Below are positions 42,740 to 50,826 of a stretch of 64,000 nt of DNA, in pieces. Source of the stretch: Mycolicibacterium sp. CH28. GTDB lineage: Bacteria > Actinomycetota > Actinomycetes > Mycobacteriales > Mycobacteriaceae. The stretch spans positions 117,340 through 181,339 of the forward strand of contig NZ_SRLQ01000013.1 in NCBI RefSeq assembly GCF_004745805.1. Reading direction: 5' to 3'. Numbering within the stretch: position 1 is the stretch's first letter; each line of letters begins with the position of its first letter. The translations under genes were made by a program, and so were the position numbers. A model generated the notes under the pieces. The model did not search any database, had not been told where the DNA came from, and was given only the letters and a program-made list of their open reading frames with translations.

Positions 42740-43621
42740 ATGATCGCGGTCAGGCTATTTTGTACAGCGTTGGTTCTCGTGGTTGGGCTGTCCCTGTCGA
42801 CGGCTGCGCACGCCAAAGCCAACCCCGTCGAGATGCTCGAGGTCCCCTCCCTGGCGATGGGCCGCGACATTCCCGTCGCTTTCCAAGCCGGCGGTCCGCA
42901 CGCTGTGGTCCTCCTCGATGCGTTCGACGCCGCACCCGATGTCAGCAACTGGGTGACGGCGGGCAATGCGACGAAAACCCTCGCTGGCAAGGGAATTTCG
43001 GTCGTCGCCCCAGCCGGTGGCGCATGGAGCCTCTACACCGACTGGGAGCAGGACGGCAGTCGACAGTGGGAGACATTCCTCTCCAGCGAGCTGCCCGACT
43101 GGCTGGCCGCCAACAGGGGCCTGGCGCCGGGCGGGCATGGCATCGTCGGAGCGGCACAAGGGGGTACTGGCGCGATGATGATGGCGGCGTTTCACCCCGA
43201 CCGATATCGGTTCGCGGGCTCGCTGTCGGGCTTCCTGACGCCATCGGCCACGACGCTCAACGGCGCCATTACCGCCGGCCTGGCGCAGTACGGCGGAGTC
43301 GACACCCGCAGTATGTGGGGACCCCCACAGCTGGGCCGCTGGAAATGGCATGACCCCGACGTTCACCTCCAGTTGTTGATCGACAACCACACCCGTCTGT
43401 GGGTATACAGTCCGGCCACCCTGACGTGCAGTGACCCCGCCGCCATGATCGGCTACTGCGACCAGGCGCAAGGTAGCAACCGCAACTTCTTCGCCCACTA
43501 CGTGGCCGCAGGCGGCCACGATGCTCATTTCGACATCCCGGCCGGCGGCCAGCACGACTGGTCGAGTTGGGGTCCGCAGCTGGCCGCGATGTCGGGCGAT
43601 CTGATCGCCACCATCAAATGA
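42740..43621 (+). CDS. MPT51-like secreted protein of the antigen 85 family
   Basis: A 293-residue exported alpha/beta-fold protein. A signal peptide (1-27, ending AAHAKA) is followed by a chain that closely matches what I recall of MPT51 (FbpD): GHGIVGAAQGGTGAM, FHPDRYRFAGSLSGFL, PPQLGRWKWHDPDVH and a C-terminal HDWSSWGPQLAAM. In active mycolyltransferases the elbow is GxSxG; here it is GAAQGG without Ser, as in MPT51. It is therefore probably non-enzymatic and may bind matrix or lipid. A paralog inside an mce operon is unusual. Confidence 0.85.
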   Translation: MIAVRLFCTALVLVVGLSLSTAAHAKANPVEMLEVPSLAMGRDIPVAFQAGGPHAVVLLDAFDAAPDVSNWVTAGNATKTLAGKGISVVAPAGGAWSLYTDWEQDGSRQWETFLSSELPDWLAANRGLAPGGHGIVGAAQGGTGAMMMAAFHPDRYRFAGSLSGFLTPSATTLNGAITAGLAQYGGVDTRSMWGPPQLGRWKWHDPDVHLQLLIDNHTRLWVYSPATLTCSDPAAMIGYCDQAQGSNRNFFAHYVAAGGHDAHFDIPAGGQHDWSSWGPQLAAMSGDLIATIK

Positions 43622-43790
43622 GCCCCAGGCGGGGAACGATCCCAATGGTGCTGGCGTGAAACGTACATCGTATCGGCTGGTCAGCTCGATGAGGCTGAAT
43701 ACGGTCGTGCCAGCGCCGGCAGACATCTGCATGAGCGGCAGCTCTGAAATCACCAGCGCACACAAGAGTACCGAGGGGAGAGGATGACCT

Positions 43791-44190
43791 GTGGGCATTG
43801 GTATTCAGGTCGAGGGGTTGACCAAGTCGTTCGGATCCCAGCGCATTTGGGAGGACGTCACCCTGGACATCCCGGCCGGCGAGGTCAGTGTGTTGCTCGG
43901 TCCGTCGGGTACCGGAAAGTCGGTGTTCCTCAAGTCGTTGATCGGGTTGTTGCGTCCCGAGCGCGGCAAGATCATTGTTGACGGCACCAACATCATCGAG
44001 TGCTCGGCCAAAGAGCTCTACGAGATCCGCACGCTGTTCGGTGTGATGTTCCAGGACGGCGCACTGTTCGGGCCGTCAGGCCCGGGTGCGTCAGATCCTG
44101 CACACCCTGCCCCCGGTAGCGCAGCAGGCCATCCTCGACGACCTCGACAAGGAAATGACACCACATCGGCACGCGACGCGTCCGGAATGA
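43791..44190 (+). pseudogene. Internally deleted mceG-type ATPase gene
   Basis: It begins as an intact ABC ATPase of the Mce importer: MGIGIQVEGLTKSFGSQRIW and Walker A GPSGTGKS (residues 37-44), up to GVMFQDGALFG (residue ~93, Q-loop). Then, at about 44070, the sequence jumps to the C-terminal end of MceG in another frame (RVRQILHTLPPVAQQAILDD, DLDKEM, stop at 44188-44190). The ABC signature, Walker B and H-loop are missing, so no working ATPase can be made. The importer must use an MceG encoded elsewhere, as is usual in mycobacteria. Confidence 0.85.
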
Positions 44191-44451
44191 AGACCGAGTT
44201 CCGATATCCCTTGGGGTGCAGTGTATGTCGACACATAGACTCAGCCAGAAGCCGTGAGAAGATGCAACTGCGACCGGTTGTGGACAGGTCAGGTGATCGA
44301 ACATGAGGCCTTGTCGCCATGAGGTGGTGGCGACGGGCGCGGCCCGGTCGACGCCGATAGTGCGGCAGCCGAGGGCGACCCTCGACTAGTTCGTCAGTGC
44401 GTCCATTAGTGTTAACTATAGTCATTGATTGACAGAGTTGAAGGAGTAAGG

Positions 44452-45300
44452 GTGACACAAGCGGACACACGTGGACTGGAAGGCTCCGTCGCATTCATCT
44501 CGGGTGCTGCGCGAGGGCAAGGCCGTTCGCACGCAGTACGTCTAGCCAAAGAAGGCGTCAAGATCATCGGTTTTGATCTTTGTCAGCAGGTGAGCACGGT
44601 TCCGTTCGAGATGTCGGGACCGGACGATCTGGCCGAAACCGAGCGCCTGGTGATTGAAGCCGGCAGTGAGATGTTCGCCGCCGTCGCCGACGTGCGTGAC
44701 CAGGACCAGGTCGACGCCGTTCTACGCGCAGGTCTCGACCGGTTCGGTCGACTCGACATCGTTCTGGGGAACGCCGGGATCATTCACAACTATAAGAAGA
44801 CCTGGCTGATCGACGACGACGATTTCCGCAATGTGCTCGATGTCAACATCCTGGGCGTCTGGCATACCGTGAAGGCGGCAGTACCTCATCTGATCGAGCA
44901 GGGGACCGGGGGTTGCGTCGTATTGACCGGGTCCGGAGCGTCAGTGTCGGGCATCCCCAATCTGGCGGGCTACGTCGCGTCCAAACATGCGGTGCTTGGC
45001 CTGATGCGCACAATGGCCAAAGAGTTGGGGCGCTACCAGATTCGCGTCAATGCGGTCATGCCGGGCAACTGCAATACCCCGATGTTCGACAACGACGGAA
45101 TCCGACGCCTCTACGTTCCCGACGCCGAAGAACCGTCCACGGAGGTCTTCCTTCAGCGCGCAGCGGCCATGTCGCCTATGCGGAATCCGTATGTCGAGCC
45201 GGGCGATGTGTCAGAGGCGATCGTCTATCTCGCTTCGCCGGCCGGACGGTGGGTGTCCGGCGTGGCTCTGCCGATTGATGGTGGCACTGCCACACCCTGA
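44452..45300 (+). CDS. Mycofactocin-type SDR oxidoreductase
   Basis: A 282-residue short-chain dehydrogenase. SGAARGQGRSHAVRLAKEG, VLGNAGI, the catalytic Ser in LTGSGAS and YVASK are present. The GQGRSHA segment is the mark of the mycofactocin-coupled SDR group, which hold NAD tightly. The GTG at 44452 has GAAGGAG about 6 bases upstream. An AT-rich stretch (44405-44435) upstream may be its promoter. A 26-bp hairpin 33 bp after the stop may end the transcript. From 44191 to 44451 nothing else is recognised. Confidence 0.88.
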   Translation: MTQADTRGLEGSVAFISGAARGQGRSHAVRLAKEGVKIIGFDLCQQVSTVPFEMSGPDDLAETERLVIEAGSEMFAAVADVRDQDQVDAVLRAGLDRFGRLDIVLGNAGIIHNYKKTWLIDDDDFRNVLDVNILGVWHTVKAAVPHLIEQGTGGCVVLTGSGASVSGIPNLAGYVASKHAVLGLMRTMAKELGRYQIRVNAVMPGNCNTPMFDNDGIRRLYVPDAEEPSTEVFLQRAAAMSPMRNPYVEPGDVSEAIVYLASPAGRWVSGVALPIDGGTATP

Positions 45301-45333
45301 CGAGGCCAGCCTGGATACGAGCGGAGCCGAACG

Positions 45334-45359
45334 GTGGGCACACCCGCGGGTGTGCCCAC
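45334..45359 (+). terminator. 26-bp perfect palindrome, probable terminator
   Basis: Two 12-base arms, GTGGGCACACCC and GGGTGTGCCCAC, with GC between them, begin 33 bp after the SDR stop. No T-run follows, as for many mycobacterial terminators. It could also be a protein-binding site. Confidence 0.6.
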
Positions 45360-45715
45360 TGGCCGCTCCTGCGCATTCCGAAGGCGGTGCCAGCGTCGCG
45401 GGATACAGCGTTGGCGGTTCCGGCCAAGGGAACAGGCGCTCTGCGAGCAGTGCCGACAGGCGGACACTGTCCCCATGGGCGGCACAGGTAGTGCTGCGTC
45501 AGCGCCATTACCCGGCCGCACGCAGGTGAGGTCTCACATATCCTGCGTGCCCGCGGATCTACCAGGCTCTCGGCCCGAACATATGAGAAACAGAGGGAGG
45601 GTTGCAGTGCTCAGTCAGTCGCCATCACCAGCGCCGCGACGATAGCGTCCCAAGGAGTGGTGGACTTCGGATCGGGCGTGGTTTACGCATCGTGATCAAC
45701 GAGTCTCGTTGAACG
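45360..45715. other. Gap of about 355 bp before the IS256 element
   Basis: No gene is recognised. Its right part probably belongs to the end of the IS256-family element, but I could not define an inverted repeat with confidence. Confidence 0.35.
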
Positions 45716-46951
45716 CTAGGTGATTTGGTGTTGTTTGTCTAGTGCTGCGGCCGCGTGTTTGGCGGCGATGACGGCGCGGAGTTCGTCCATGGAGACATCG
45801 GAGAGATAGCGGCGGGTGACCTGCCATTCGTCGTGGGATTCGATGACCACGGCGGTGGCCAGGCGTAAGAACGCCGCGGGGTTGGGGAAGATCTCCACGA
45901 CGTCAGCGCGGCGTTTGATCTCCTTGTTGAGCCGCTCGATGGGGTTGTTCGACCAGATCTTTTGCCAGTGCGCTTTGGGGAACGCGGTGAACGCCAGCAC
46001 GTCGGTTTTGGCCTCGCCCATCATGGTCGCGACTTTCGGGAAGCTGGCGGCCAGGGTGTCGGCGACGCGGTCCCACTGGCCGGCGACCTCGGCGGGGTCG
46101 GTGTGGGCGAAGATCGTCTTGACCGCTGCGGTCACCGCCGGTGCGTGCTTGGCCGCCACCGCGGTGTGCAGATTGCGCATGAAATGCACCCGGCACCGCT
46201 GCCACGACGAGCCGGCGAACTGTTGGGCCACCGCCGCTTTCAGCCCGGCGTGGGCATCGGAGATCACCAGATGCACCCCGGCCAGGCCGCGGGCCTTGAG
46301 CGAGGCTAGGAACTCGCGCCAGAACTCGAAGGACTCGCTGTCGCCGACGGCGGTGCCCAGGACTTCGCGGGTGCCATCGAGGGACACCCCGGTAGCCACT
46401 ACCAAGGCCTGTGAGACGACGTGGGCGCCGATGCGGACCTTGCAGAAGGTGGCGTCGCAGAAGACGTACGGAAACGTGGTGTGGGCCAGGCTGCGGGTCC
46501 GAAACGCCTCGATCTCCCTGTCGAGGCCGGCGCAGATCCGCGAGACTTCCGACTTGGAGACTCCGGTTTCGACGCCCATCGCCGTGACGAGGTCATCGAC
46601 GCTGCGGGTGGAGACCCCCTGCACGTAGGCCTCCATGATCACCGCGTGCAACGCGCGGTCGATGCGGCGGCGCCGCTCCAGCAGCGACGGGAAGAACGAC
46701 CCAGCTCGCAGTTTGGGGATCGCCACCTCCACATCACCGGCCGTCGTCGACACCGTCTTGGGGCGATGCCCGTTGCGATGGGTGCTGCGCCCGTCGGTGC
46801 GCTGGTAGCGGCCGGCGCCGATCGCCTCGGTGGCTTCGGCCTCGATCAGCGCCTGCAGCCCGGCGCGGATCAACTCGGCGAACACCGCCCCGGCATCGGC
46901 GGACTTGAGCGCATCAAGTTGGGCGAGCAGGGCAGAATGATCTTGGGTCAT
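45716..46951 (-). CDS. IS256-family transposase
   Basis: A complete 411-residue mutator-type transposase. VPKL-type start of the core (VEVAIPKLRAGSFFP), YVFCDATFCKVR (first Asp), LVISDAHAGLKAAV (second Asp), RCRVHFMRN and WSNNPIERLNKEIKRR (Glu) are the family signatures. Length is usual. No frameshift is seen, so this is the only transposase in the window besides the Tn554-like genes that looks intact. Confidence 0.92.
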   Translation of the reverse strand: MTQDHSALLAQLDALKSADAGAVFAELIRAGLQALIEAEATEAIGAGRYQRTDGRSTHRNGHRPKTVSTTAGDVEVAIPKLRAGSFFPSLLERRRRIDRALHAVIMEAYVQGVSTRSVDDLVTAMGVETGVSKSEVSRICAGLDREIEAFRTRSLAHTTFPYVFCDATFCKVRIGAHVVSQALVVATGVSLDGTREVLGTAVGDSESFEFWREFLASLKARGLAGVHLVISDAHAGLKAAVAQQFAGSSWQRCRVHFMRNLHTAVAAKHAPAVTAAVKTIFAHTDPAEVAGQWDRVADTLAASFPKVATMMGEAKTDVLAFTAFPKAHWQKIWSNNPIERLNKEIKRRADVVEIFPNPAAFLRLATAVVIESHDEWQVTRRYLSDVSMDELRAVIAAKHAAAALDKQHQIT

Positions 46952-47129
46952 CGCGTGGCGTGTCTTCCTGTTGAGTCACTTGGTAGGTAACTCACTGACC
47001 ACTACGCGATGGCCCACCCCAACGACGTCAGCGACACACCCCGCCCCGACGGCCCCAGCTCCCGAAACCCCACCACGCCAGGGGACTTACCCGCCGCGAC
47101 GGTGGTCCTGGCAGATCGGACGTTGATCC

Positions 47130-48122
47130 ATGGGTGAGAACTTGCGGGTGGACTTCCACACCCATGTTGTCGTCGATCTTCCGGACTTCGCCCGCCGTTT
47201 CGGGGATCAACGTTGGCCCACCTTCGACTTCCACGGGGAGGAGGGGCGGCTGACTCGCAATGGGCAGGTTGTGCGTAGCGTCGCGCCGTCGGCGTGGTTA
47301 CCGCAACGCCGAATCGAGGACATGGATGCCGCGGGCGTCGACCGCCAAGTCCTTTCCCCCATCCCTCCGTTGATCTGCGACTTCGGCGACCTCGCGCCGG
47401 CGACCGAATGGGCGACGCATCTCAACGGAGCCATCGCGACCTTGGTCGCCAACAATCCGAACCGGTTCTCCGGACTCGGAACGGTGCCTCTGCACCATCC
47501 CGACCGCGCGATCGAGGTTCTGCAGCGGGCACACGATGACGGCCTGGTGGGCGTGGAGATCGGGACGTCCGCAGGTGGGCGTGAACTCGACGACCCAGAC
47601 CTGCGAGAGTTCTTTCAGGCCGCCGAACAGCTTGGGATGTTGATTTTCGTTCACCCGCTGGCTCTCGGTCTGGATGCATACTCGGCCCTACGGATCGCCG
47701 GGGGCGCGGTCACGTTCGGTCTGGGCATGGGTACCGATACCGCCATCGCTGCGTCGCGGCTCGTCTTCGGCGGTGTGGTGAAAGACGCCCCCGAACTCAA
47801 GCTGTGCCTTGCCCACGGTGGGGGCACCTTCTTCTGGGCTCTCGCGCGTATTGCTTTCATGTGGGATCAACAGGCCGACACGAAAGCCGAAGAGTTGACG
47901 CGCAATGTCTTCGTCGACAGCGTCGTCTACCAACAGGCGAACCTGCGGTACCTGTGTGAACGGCTCGGGTCCGACCGCATCCTCTTCGGGACCGACTATC
48001 CCTTGCCGGCCCAAGCCGACATGACCGGTTCGATATTGACTGGACTCCCCGATGGCGACATCGCCCGCATCGGCGGGCTGAACGCGTCGTCGCTGCTGGG
48101 CCTGTGTCCTACCTGCCACTGA
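47130..48122 (+). CDS. Amidohydrolase family protein (ACMSD-like decarboxylase/hydrolase)
   Basis: A 330-residue metal-dependent amidohydrolase_2 protein. The metal ligands are His10 and His12 (DFHTH), a later His in IFVHP, His in LAHGGG and Asp in FGTDYPLP. These enzymes include 2-amino-3-carboxymuconate-6-semialdehyde decarboxylase and related non-oxidative decarboxylases of aromatic acids. The reaction here is unknown. It stands alone between the IS256 element and the tRNA-like fragment. Confidence 0.85.
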   Translation: MGENLRVDFHTHVVVDLPDFARRFGDQRWPTFDFHGEEGRLTRNGQVVRSVAPSAWLPQRRIEDMDAAGVDRQVLSPIPPLICDFGDLAPATEWATHLNGAIATLVANNPNRFSGLGTVPLHHPDRAIEVLQRAHDDGLVGVEIGTSAGGRELDDPDLREFFQAAEQLGMLIFVHPLALGLDAYSALRIAGGAVTFGLGMGTDTAIAASRLVFGGVVKDAPELKLCLAHGGGTFFWALARIAFMWDQQADTKAEELTRNVFVDSVVYQQANLRYLCERLGSDRILFGTDYPLPAQADMTGSILTGLPDGDIARIGGLNASSLLGLCPTCH

Positions 48123-48281
48123 GCGGCACCTCAGGCTACTTGTAGCCGCTCGAGGTGGCTCGATGACGTTCTCGCGGGCACTGACCACAGCGGTGGCCAC
48201 CTTCTACAATCCCCTGCTCAATTTTCGAGCGAACCGATGTCCTGCAACGCTCTGAGCAGTAAGAACGACCGTGGGTCACAA

Positions 48282-48331
48282 GCGTCCGCATGAAAAGCGG
48301 AAGGTCGCCGGCTCGATCCCCGATCCAGCAG
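48282..48331 (+). other. 3' fragment of a tRNA-Phe-like sequence, possible attachment site
   Basis: TCCGC-ATGAAAA-GCGGA (48285-48301) forms an anticodon stem-loop with GAA, the Phe anticodon. It is followed by AGGTC, a T-arm-like GCCGGCTCGATCCCCGAT and CCAGCA. It closely resembles the 3' part of mycobacterial tRNA-Phe, with changes in the T-stem and acceptor end. No D-arm or 5' acceptor strand is present. Integrative elements often leave such tRNA 3' ends at their borders. The rest of 48123-48493 has no gene. Confidence 0.65.
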
Positions 48332-48493
48332 TGAGACTTTCGCTAGCCCGACCGGCTGACCGCCGATACGCTGCGGGCCATCGAACCCAACGAGGCTGGT
48401 CACGCCTCAGCTCACGCCGCACGCCAGCCTGACTGGATGGTCGTCCGCCTCGTTGCCCCGACAGCGCACTGCGTAGGGAAGGCACCTGACACC

Positions 48494-49567
48494 ATGAGCG
48501 CCGTAACCGCGATTCCCCGCTTTCCCTCCGACGTCACCGGCGCCTGGCTGGCCGAGGTTCTCGGCCGCGCCGGATCTCCGGTCGAGGTCAGCGCGGTCGA
48601 CGTGGCACCCGTCGGCACCGGCCAGACCGGTGCCACGTTCCGGGTCTCGGCCAGCTATGCGAAGAACCCGAACGGTCTGCCCGCGAGCTTCATCCTGAAA
48701 CTGCCCGCCACCGACGATGCGGTCCGCGACCGGGTGATGCTGGGCTACCGCAGCGAGTGCGCGTTCTACCAGTCCGTTGCCGACGTGGTGACGATCCCCA
48801 TTCCGCAGTGCTACCACTGTGACATCGCCGACGAGGGATCCAGCTATGCGCTGCTGCTCGCCGACCAGGCGCCCGCCGTCCAGGGGGACCAGATCGTCGG
48901 CTGTGGACTTCCCGAAGCCCGCCTGGCGGTCCGGGCACTGGCGGGGCTGCATGGCCCCACGTGGTGCGATCCGCAGTGGCAGACCTTCCCGGGACTGGTG
49001 ATGTCCTTCAACGGGGAGGACGCCATCCGCGGTCTCGGCGATATCGCGAAGATGGCGGGCGGTATCACGGTGGACAAGCTCGGCGCCAAGCTCACCGAGG
49101 CCGATGCCGAAACCCTGGTCACGGCAATGGAACTGGTGACGCCGTGGCTGCTGTCCGCGCCGGATCGTTTCGCCCTGCTGCACGGCGACTATCGGCTGGA
49201 CAACCTGCTCTTCGACGGCGAGCAGGTCAGCGTCGTCGACTGGCAGACCCTCGGCGTCGGGCTGGCCGCCCGCGACCTGGCCTACTTCACCGGGACCAGT
49301 CTGGAGCCGGACCTGCGTGCCGCCGCCGAGCAGGAGCTGGTCGCGGACTATCACCGGGCGCTGCTCGACGCCAGTGTCTGCAACTACGATCTGGCGACCT
49401 GCTGGCACGACTACCGGCTGGGGATGCTGCAGGTTCCGCTGATCTCGGCGCTGGGGTGCGCGTTCTCGGTGGAAACAGAACGCGGCGACGACATGATGGC
49501 GGCCATGCTGCGCCGCGGCTGCCGGGCGATCCGCGAGCTGGGCACCCTCGAGCTGATCGCTCCCTAG
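48494..49567 (+). CDS. Phosphotransferase-family protein (aminoglycoside phosphotransferase/ecdysteroid-kinase-like)
   Basis: A 357-residue kinase-fold protein. LLHGDYRLDNLLFD (catalytic loop) and VVDWQTLGVG (metal-binding DFG-equivalent) are clear; ASFILKLP supplies the ATP-site Lys. Such genes are common next to acyl-CoA dehydrogenases in mycobacteria; the substrate is not known. The stop (TAG) is shared in a CTAG with the stop of the opposing acyl-CoA dehydrogenase gene. Confidence 0.85.
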   Translation: MSAVTAIPRFPSDVTGAWLAEVLGRAGSPVEVSAVDVAPVGTGQTGATFRVSASYAKNPNGLPASFILKLPATDDAVRDRVMLGYRSECAFYQSVADVVTIPIPQCYHCDIADEGSSYALLLADQAPAVQGDQIVGCGLPEARLAVRALAGLHGPTWCDPQWQTFPGLVMSFNGEDAIRGLGDIAKMAGGITVDKLGAKLTEADAETLVTAMELVTPWLLSAPDRFALLHGDYRLDNLLFDGEQVSVVDWQTLGVGLAARDLAYFTGTSLEPDLRAAAEQELVADYHRALLDASVCNYDLATCWHDYRLGMLQVPLISALGCAFSVETERGDDMMAAMLRRGCRAIRELGTLELIAP

Positions 49568-50730
49568 GAGCGCGCGCGCTGCGCTTGCTTGACCAGACCG
49601 CCGCCGACGATGAGGCGCTGAATCTCGCTGGTGCCCTCGTACAGCCGCAGCAGCCGGACCTCGCGATAGATCCGCTCGACGGGCACCCCGCGCATGTATC
49701 CGGCTCCGCCGTGGACCTGCACGGCGAGGTCGGCGACGTTCCCGGCCATCTCGGTGCAGAACAGTTTGGCCACTGACGGCGCAATCCTGCGGTCCTCGTC
49801 GTGCAGCCACTTCTGTGCCGCGTCGCGGACCAGCGCGCGACCGGCCATCACACCGGTCTGCTGATCGGCCAGCATCGCCTGCACCAATTGGAAACTGCCG
49901 ATCGGGGTGCCGCCCTGCGTGGCGGTCGCGGCATAGCTGACCGACTCATCCAGGGCCCGCTGGGCGGACCCGACCGCGAGCGCCGCGATGTGAATACGCC
50001 CGCGCGCCAGGGAGGTCATCGCCGCCCGGTAGCCGACGTCCTCGCTGCCGCCGATCAGGGTGTCGTCGCCGACCCGGACATCGGTGAGATTCACATCGGA
50101 GGTCCAGGCCCCCTCCTGGCCCATCTTTGCGTCCTTGACCCCTATCTCGACGCCGGGAGTATCCGCGGGCACCAGGAACACCGCGATGCCCGGCCCGTTG
50201 TCGTCGGCGGGCCGGGTGCGGGCGAACACGATGAACAGGTTCGCCACCGGCGCGTTGGTGATGTACTGCTTGCGGCCGTTGATAACCCACGAGCTGCCGT
50301 CGCGGACGGCCTTCGTCTTCAGGCCCGACGGGTTGGAGCCGGCGCCCGGCTCGGTGAGGGCGAACGATGCGACGACGGCGCCGGAGGCAATCGGCTCGAG
50401 CCACCGTGCCTTCTGGTCCTCGGTGCCGAACCCGACGAGCACCTGCCCGGCGATGCCGTTGTTCGTGCCGAACATCGAGCGCAACGCCAGACTCGTGTAG
50501 CCGAGTTCCATCGCGAGTTCGACGTCCTGGGCGATGTTCAGGCCGAGACCGCCCCACTCCGGCGGGATCGCGTACCCGAACAGCCCCATTTCCTTGGCCT
50601 CGTCACGCAGATCGTCGGGCACCTTGTCCTCGGCGAGAATCTCGGCCTCCCGGGGCACGACGGCCGTGCGCACGAAATGACGCGTCTGGGCGAGGATCTC
50701 GCGGAAATCGTCGTCGCTGACGTCAGCCAT
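49564..50730 (-). CDS. Acyl-CoA dehydrogenase
   Basis: A 388-residue flavoprotein. ASFALTEPGAGSNPSG, WVINGRKQYITNAPV and LYEGTSEIQRLIVGG, with the catalytic Glu in YEGT, are typical of short/medium-chain enzymes. I used the ATG at 50730 (MADVSDDDF), which has GAAGGAG upstream. The open frame goes on to 51561, but that is the shadow of the SDR gene. It is divergent from the SDR-thiolase-dehydrogenase operon, and two palindromes lie between them. Confidence 0.93.
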   Translation of the reverse strand: MADVSDDDFREILAQTRHFVRTAVVPREAEILAEDKVPDDLRDEAKEMGLFGYAIPPEWGGLGLNIAQDVELAMELGYTSLALRSMFGTNNGIAGQVLVGFGTEDQKARWLEPIASGAVVASFALTEPGAGSNPSGLKTKAVRDGSSWVINGRKQYITNAPVANLFIVFARTRPADDNGPGIAVFLVPADTPGVEIGVKDAKMGQEGAWTSDVNLTDVRVGDDTLIGGSEDVGYRAAMTSLARGRIHIAALAVGSAQRALDESVSYAATATQGGTPIGSFQLVQAMLADQQTGVMAGRALVRDAAQKWLHDEDRRIAPSVAKLFCTEMAGNVADLAVQVHGGAGYMRGVPVERIYREVRLLRLYEGTSEIQRLIVGGGLVKQAQRARS

Positions 50731-50766
50731 CAGAGCTCCTTCGGGGTGGGGCGCCGGTCGGCAGCG

Positions 50767-50796
50767 ATCATATATGAAATATGATTTGCGCAAATC
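50767..50796. promoter_or_regulatory. Two adjoining palindromes, candidate GntR operator
   Basis: ATCATAT-ATGAA-ATATGAT (50767-50785) overlaps GATTTGCGCAAATC (50783-50796), a perfect 14-bp palindrome. They lie in the 96-bp divergent promoter region between the two acyl-CoA genes. The AT-rich motif stands out in this GC-rich DNA. The GntR/FCD regulator gene at 53974 ends the operon that starts here. Confidence 0.6.
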
Positions 50797-50826
50797 GGGG
50801 GTCCGTCGACGGAAACAGGAGATCAG

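Noticed and set aside
44191..44451. Possible remnant gene between mceG and the SDR
   Set aside because: Neither strand gives a recognisable protein segment; only an AT-rich promoter-like stretch near the SDR start is visible.
45674..47085. GGCGTGGT on both sides of the IS256-type gene as possible inverted repeats
   Set aside because: Only 8 bases match and neighbouring bases do not; IS256 ends are usually longer.
48407..49810. A 467-residue open frame on the minus strand
   Set aside because: Shadow of the phosphotransferase gene, which has clear kinase motifs on the other strand.
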